Shown here in pieces: positions 60,410-64,000 of a stretch of DNA of 64,000 bases. The stretch's first letter is position 1; every line of letters starts with the position of its first letter. Source of the DNA: Takakia lepidozioides (Eukaryota > Streptophyta > Takakiopsida > Takakiales > Takakiaceae). Below the pieces are notes generated by a model. It saw only the letters and a program-made list of their open reading frames with translations, was not told where the DNA came from and made no database searches. A program made the position numbers and the translations under genes. Location of the stretch: the NCBI GenBank assembly GCA_030704615.1, contig CM060734.1, positions 6,200,001 to 6,264,000 of the forward strand, written 5' to 3'.

Positions 60410-61133
60410 TGTCGCGGCCCTTTGCCTTGAGGGCAGGGGGTCGGGACACATGAGGGGCTGCCCCTGTGGTGGGGGCAGCGGCGGCGATAGGTATGGGGGG
60501 CTGAAGCACCCTTGAGTGCCCAAGGCACTCAAGGAGGCGGAGGCGCTCACTAGGTGGAGCCCCGCACACCGGGTTGCGGTGGAGGTGGCTCCACAAGGGG
60601 TGGTGGTAGCTTAGTGGGACTTAGTGGGGGTGGCATAGGACTCACCATGGGGTGGAGACCTCGAGGTGGGAGTCGTGGGGAGTCTTGGGACTCATCACGG
60701 TCCATTGGGGCCGCGGTGAGTGGGCCAAGACTCACCGCGACTCACCACCGGGAGTCGAGGGTTTTCGTGGTGGTTCGCCATAAAATGGCATGGCTGGTTA
60801 TGAAACCCCCGCGGACAGCTACAGAAGTATATATAGGGAGTAGTAACCCCGAGAACGGTGCAAGCCCGTTGGTGACCAAAAACTAGTGAGTAAGCGAGCG
60901 AGCCGGAAAGCGACCAAAGAGTGGGGAGCTGTTCCGGACTGCCATCTACCAAAGGGAATTCTCCTAGTCCCAAATAGGTGGAGGGTTTAGAGGGAAGCGG
61001 AAGGGGACCGTTATGTCCCGGTGAGCAGCCGAAACTCCAAGTTGGCCCGGCGGCCAGGTTGGGAGTCAGGCGCGCGCATCAAAGCGAGTAACTATGACTT
61101 GAAGGGGAGTTTACCGAATCGAGGTGTGCGACA
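60410..61133 (+). repeat. 3' LTR of the chromovirus
   Basis: 724 bp, identical by eye to the 5' LTR except at 60629. It is followed by the AGTGA duplication and then by copy C intron sequence containing a family-D dyad (61268-61287). Confidence 0.96.
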
Positions 61134-62435
61134 AGTGAGACCAGTTTTCCTCACCCTATACAGCATATGTGCCATGTGGGTATGCACGTACGCATTCTCA
61201 GTGACCCTGCAAGGCACACTCTCCAGTTCAGTACACGGAAGCACGGAAACAAACCAGAATGGAAACCGAAATGCGGCACCGCATTTTGAACGTGCTAGGG
61301 AGGGTATGAGTATCTTACGAGTTGAGGTCCGCCATGGCATTCTAGAGCAGGGAGGAGTCTGCCGCCTTCACCTTGAGGATGACACACTCCACCATGTAAT
61401 GCCAGCCAATGTGCTTGGCATGGTTCTGCTTGATGTACTCCCACCAGGCAAGAAGTCGGTGATTCCCGTCCCACACAAAGAACATTTTACCCGACATATG
61501 GCCGAAGTCTGATCACCCTTCAGCGTCGCCTCGAATTCGTCGTTGCGAGTGTGCCAGTGGGTATCCCACGTTGACAATTCATCGGCAGTGGGTCCATGAG
61601 TTTCGCCATCCTCATTCTCAATGGAAACGTAAAACGCTGCCGATCCCAGACGGTACCCTTCTCGAAATGCGAACTTCAGCTTATCCACATCTCCGGGAAG
61701 GGTCTGCCTGACGATGGGAAGGGAGACCATGCGACAGAGTGGGATTCGAAGAGTCCGCTGGAATACCCTGCTACCCAGAACTCTGCCAATGCTACTGTGT
61801 GTCTCCTCCAACATTTTATCCGCTGCACTTTTGAAATCCTCCGGAGACATGTCTGTAGGTGCCGGTAGTGGCTGAGCAGCTGGAGCATCCTCAACTGGAG
61901 CTGCACTCTGGGGCCTGTTTGCGGGCAATTCTGCCATTGCAGAGGCCTCCTCCGGGCCTGCTTGCTCATCGGTGGTGAGGTCTTGCTGCGAACATTGAGC
62001 GGCAGCACCCTCCTCCGGTACCAAATCGAAAGAAACGGTCGATCCCATTGCCTTCGCTGCAGCAGAGACGGCCCCAACATCTACAGGCGGGAAATCCTCC
62101 AGGAACTGAGCTTCAGCTCGTGGAAGCGGTTTTGCGGGAGATTGTTCGGCCATCGCCCTGATTGCCTTCTGCTTCCTCATCCTTGCAGGTGAAGGTGTCT
62201 GCTGCAATTGAATCTGTCTTTTACCCTGCTGCTTCATTCGTGTTGGTGGGGGTGAAACGGCCTGAGCCGGTTCAGAAACCAGTAGAGGGACGGGCTGCTT
62301 CTTCTTCGACTTTGCTGGAGAAGGGCCCGACCCCTGCTGGCGATTCTCTATGACCGAAGAACGCGAGTCGATCTCTGGGGCTTTGAACTTGCCCTTAGGC
62401 ATGCAAACATGTTCTGCATTCAAGTCTCCTAGCAT

Positions 62436-63030
62436 TCAGTCTAAGAATTACAGAAGCAAAATGGGGGGTTCGGTGCTCGATCAGCTGCGCGCAGCCCGAT
62501 CGCATGGAGCTCTCACTGGTGGCTGGGTTGCTTGAGTGGCCTGCTGCTCGGAGATGGCAATCTCCTCCTATAGACGCATCTGCTTCCTCCCCTTCGGCAT
62601 TGGCCTACGTCCAAAGTATAATTTTCGGAGCTTGCGACGAGGTCTCCTGTCTGGTGCACGAACTCCCCCCCTCTCAGGTTCGAGCATAAGAAGAACAGAG
62701 ACAGGGAAAAGGCGCAAAGAGTGCAGATGGAAAGGGCGCGAGAGGGGTGACTGCGGAGACACGACAAAAGTAGATGAAACGGCGGTGATGCCCCACTTGG
62801 GTTCGAAAGGGTTGGACGAAAGTGTCTCCTTGTGGACTTTGCGTCATTACGAAATTCGAATCGTTCAGGGTACGCCTGCCGTCCGAAAAACAAACATCAT
62901 TATCCAACGGTCAGGCCGCGCCGCCTCATGCCACTTCAGTCAGATAGAGTGCAGACATGTGCCGCAATTCCGTTGCTCCACGTGTTCACATTTCAAGGCA
63001 TTTCCGTCCCAACGTCTGATGAGTTGGAGT
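62436..63030. other. 5' flank of copy C
   Basis: The reverse strand still reads MPKGRKQMRL, a stop, then EEIAISEQQATQAT near 62600-62530, which could be an earlier exon of copy C. Beyond that nothing coding is seen. This is the expected promoter region of copy C, lying next to the dyad array. Confidence 0.4.
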
Positions 63031-63036
63031 GAAAAT

Positions 63037-63970
63037 GCGAATGTGGCGCCGCATTTCCGTTAAGTACCATCACGAAGCTACACATCCGTACTTGTTGGAA
63101 GAAAATGCGGCACCGCATTTCCGTTCCCCCTTCACATACCTTAGTTGTTGAACGGAAATAGGGTGCCGCATTTCCGTCCAACAGCTCCATATGTGAGATA
63201 CAAAAGGGAAATGCGGCGTCGCATTTCCGTTCTGGAATGTCGAAAGGTGCGATTCGGACGGAAATGCGGCACAACATTTCAGTTCCCGTGGTTCATGATT
63301 TTCAATCTGAACGGAAATACGGTACCGCATTTCCGTTCCCCCTTCACATACCTTAGTTGATGAACGGAAATGCCGTGCCACATTTCCGTTCGGGAAAGTA
63401 TAGAAGTCTCACCTGAACAGAAATGCGGTGCCGCATTTCCGGTCTGGAAAGTTTGAAGGTCTCACATGGATGGAAATGCAGCACCACATTTCCGTCCCAC
63501 AGCTCCAGGCCTCATATACAAAACGGAAATGCGGCGCCGCATTTCCGTTCTAGAATGTCGGAAGGTGCGACTCGGACGGAAATGCGGTGCCGCATTTCTG
63601 TTCCCGTTGTTCACGATTTTCAGTCAGAACGGAAATGCGGTAGCGCATTTCCGTTCTGTAGAGTATTAAGGTCTGACCCTGGCGGAAATGCGGTGCCGCA
63701 TTTTCGTTCCACAGCTCCATGCCTCACATACAAAACGGAAATGCGGCGCCGCATTTCCGTTTTGGAATGTCGGAAGGTGCGACTCCGACGGAAATGCAGT
63801 ACCGCATTTCAGTTCCGATGTTTCACGATTTTTCATCAGAACGGAAATGCGGTGCCACATTTGCGTTCTGGAATGTTGGGAGGTGCGACTCGGATGGAAA
63901 TGCGCTGCCGCATTTCAGTTCCGATGGTTCACGATTTTCAGTCAGAACGGAAATGCGGTACCGCATTTCC
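63037..63970. repeat. Phased family-D dyad array, 53 bp period
   Basis: Eighteen dyads. From 63101 on the 22 bp dyads start at 63101, 63154, 63207, 63260, 63313, 63366, 63419, 63472, 63525, 63578, 63631, 63684, 63737, 63790, 63843, 63896 and 63949: sixteen successive intervals of exactly 53 bp. The 31 bp spacers fall into five recurring types, tagged A (CAGCTCCA.GCCTCA), B (GAATGTCGGAAGGTGCGA), C (TTCACGATTTTCAG), D (AGTAT.AAGGTCT) and E (CTTCACATACCTTAG), in the order E A B C E D D A B C D A B C B C D. A-B-C-D forms a 212 bp higher-order unit. It continues to the window end. Confidence 0.95.
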
Positions 63971-64000
63971 GTTCTGGATAGTATGAATGTCTCAAGCGGT

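Larger units (their letters stand above)
54162..61133 (+). mobile_element. Full-length Ty3/gypsy chromovirus with target duplication
   Basis: 6,972 bp, LTRs of 724 bp at both ends, perfect 5 bp duplication AGTGA (54157-54161; 61134-61138), primer-binding site and one intact gag-pol frame. By eye the LTRs differ at one base (54381 A, 60629 G), so the insertion is very recent. It sits in an intron of methyltransferase-like copy C, opposite in orientation to that gene. Confidence 0.97.
50656..62435 (-). pseudogene. DNA N-methyltransferase-like paralogue, copy C (near complete)
   Basis: Exons on the reverse strand: 62435-61306 (Pro/Gln-rich N-terminus; RIPLCRMVSLPIV; GSAAFYVS; frame change near 61490; then FFVWDGNHRLLAW); 54147-54040; 53939-53655 (IADPALGKDF); about 53590-53450 (RWLSIWN); about 53370-53155 (MRIVYR); 53008 to about 51890 (RYMKYVLL, Lys-rich linker, VNESFLAALDGR, CDMIILDISDGEP, RMVLDDRG, frame change near 52030, KKKWTCINTLGL); about 51797-51530 (KQFDAYCFV; FIQTIMETC; VLDLICGTG); next exon GASMWAGRFSDRHLFAYKED; 51147-50656 (VRDYSLPSYA, acidic tail). 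Motif order IV...X-I is that of beta-class N6/N4 DNA methyltransferases, with DISDGEP where DPPY is expected. An intact chromovirus lies in the first intron. Two frame changes could be decay or assembly error. Confidence 0.7.

Noticed and set aside
63037-63970. CRISPR-like array: 22 bp palindromic repeats with constant 31 bp spacers
   Set aside because: Spacers recur as five related types rather than being unique, the repeats vary in sequence, no cas genes are present and the context is eukaryotic. It is a satellite of dyads.

Overview
The window looks like nuclear DNA of a streptophyte green alga, most probably a Chara-like charophyte. The reasons are GT-AG introns, plant-type LTR retrotransposons (chromovirus with an initiator-Met-type primer site; Tat/Athila-like primer site), hAT, Mutator-like and En/Spm-type transposase remnants, and a Ty3/gypsy element that encodes a cytosine methyltransferase, an architecture reported from charophytes. 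The species is inference. Few intact host genes are visible: most of the 64 kb is decayed multi-copy gene families, nested transposons and short palindromes. I saw no tRNA or rRNA gene.

Layout. 1-4.07 kb: copy A of a recurring multi-exon gene whose product resembles a beta-class DNA N-methyltransferase, cut by a dead hAT transposase (4.07-5.7 kb). 6.4-8.8 kb: copy B of the same gene. 9.4-11.9 kb: a C/T-rich strand-asymmetric block. 12.8-14.2 kb: a Mutator-like fragment and a RING-H2 gene. 16.5-18.2 kb: an En/Spm-type transposase remnant. 18.3-19.5 kb: a repeat unit with TCATCC/GGATGA dyads. 20.1-23.4 kb: a broken coiled-coil gene split by a 2.06 kb hAT-like element that carries a fragment of copy D. 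24.4-40.7 kb: an old Ty3/gypsy element whose gag is interrupted by an 11.03 kb reverse-strand Ty3/gypsy element with gag, protease, a C5 DNA methyltransferase, RT/RNase H, integrase and a PHD finger. 40.7-44.3 kb: two long direct repeats around a second copy of the 18.3-19.5 kb unit. 45.0-49.6 kb: a Mutator-like/SWIM gene and an inverted pair of unknown genes. 50.7-62.4 kb (reverse): copy C, the most complete methyltransferase-like paralogue, with an intact 6,972 bp chromovirus in one intron. 63.0-64.0 kb: a dyad array with an exact 53 bp period.

The most unusual signal joins these parts. Four families of short palindromes (arms CTTG, AAGT/AAAT, GATGAT, GGAAAT) share one core, CG-N-YR-N-CG. 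Each family sits in the introns and flanks of a different methyltransferase-like paralogue: CTTG with A, AAGT with B, GATGAT with D, GGAAAT with C. The same intron is occupied in all four. The central YR is nearly always CG, TG, CA or TA, as expected of a methylated CpG that decays or is held as a palindromic step. With paralogues of a methyltransferase-like protein, a DNA-methyltransferase retroelement and a perfectly phased array, this suggests a set of sequence-specific, possibly methylation-linked protein-DNA systems that diversify by changing the palindrome arms. That functional link is inference; the sequence correlations are directly visible.
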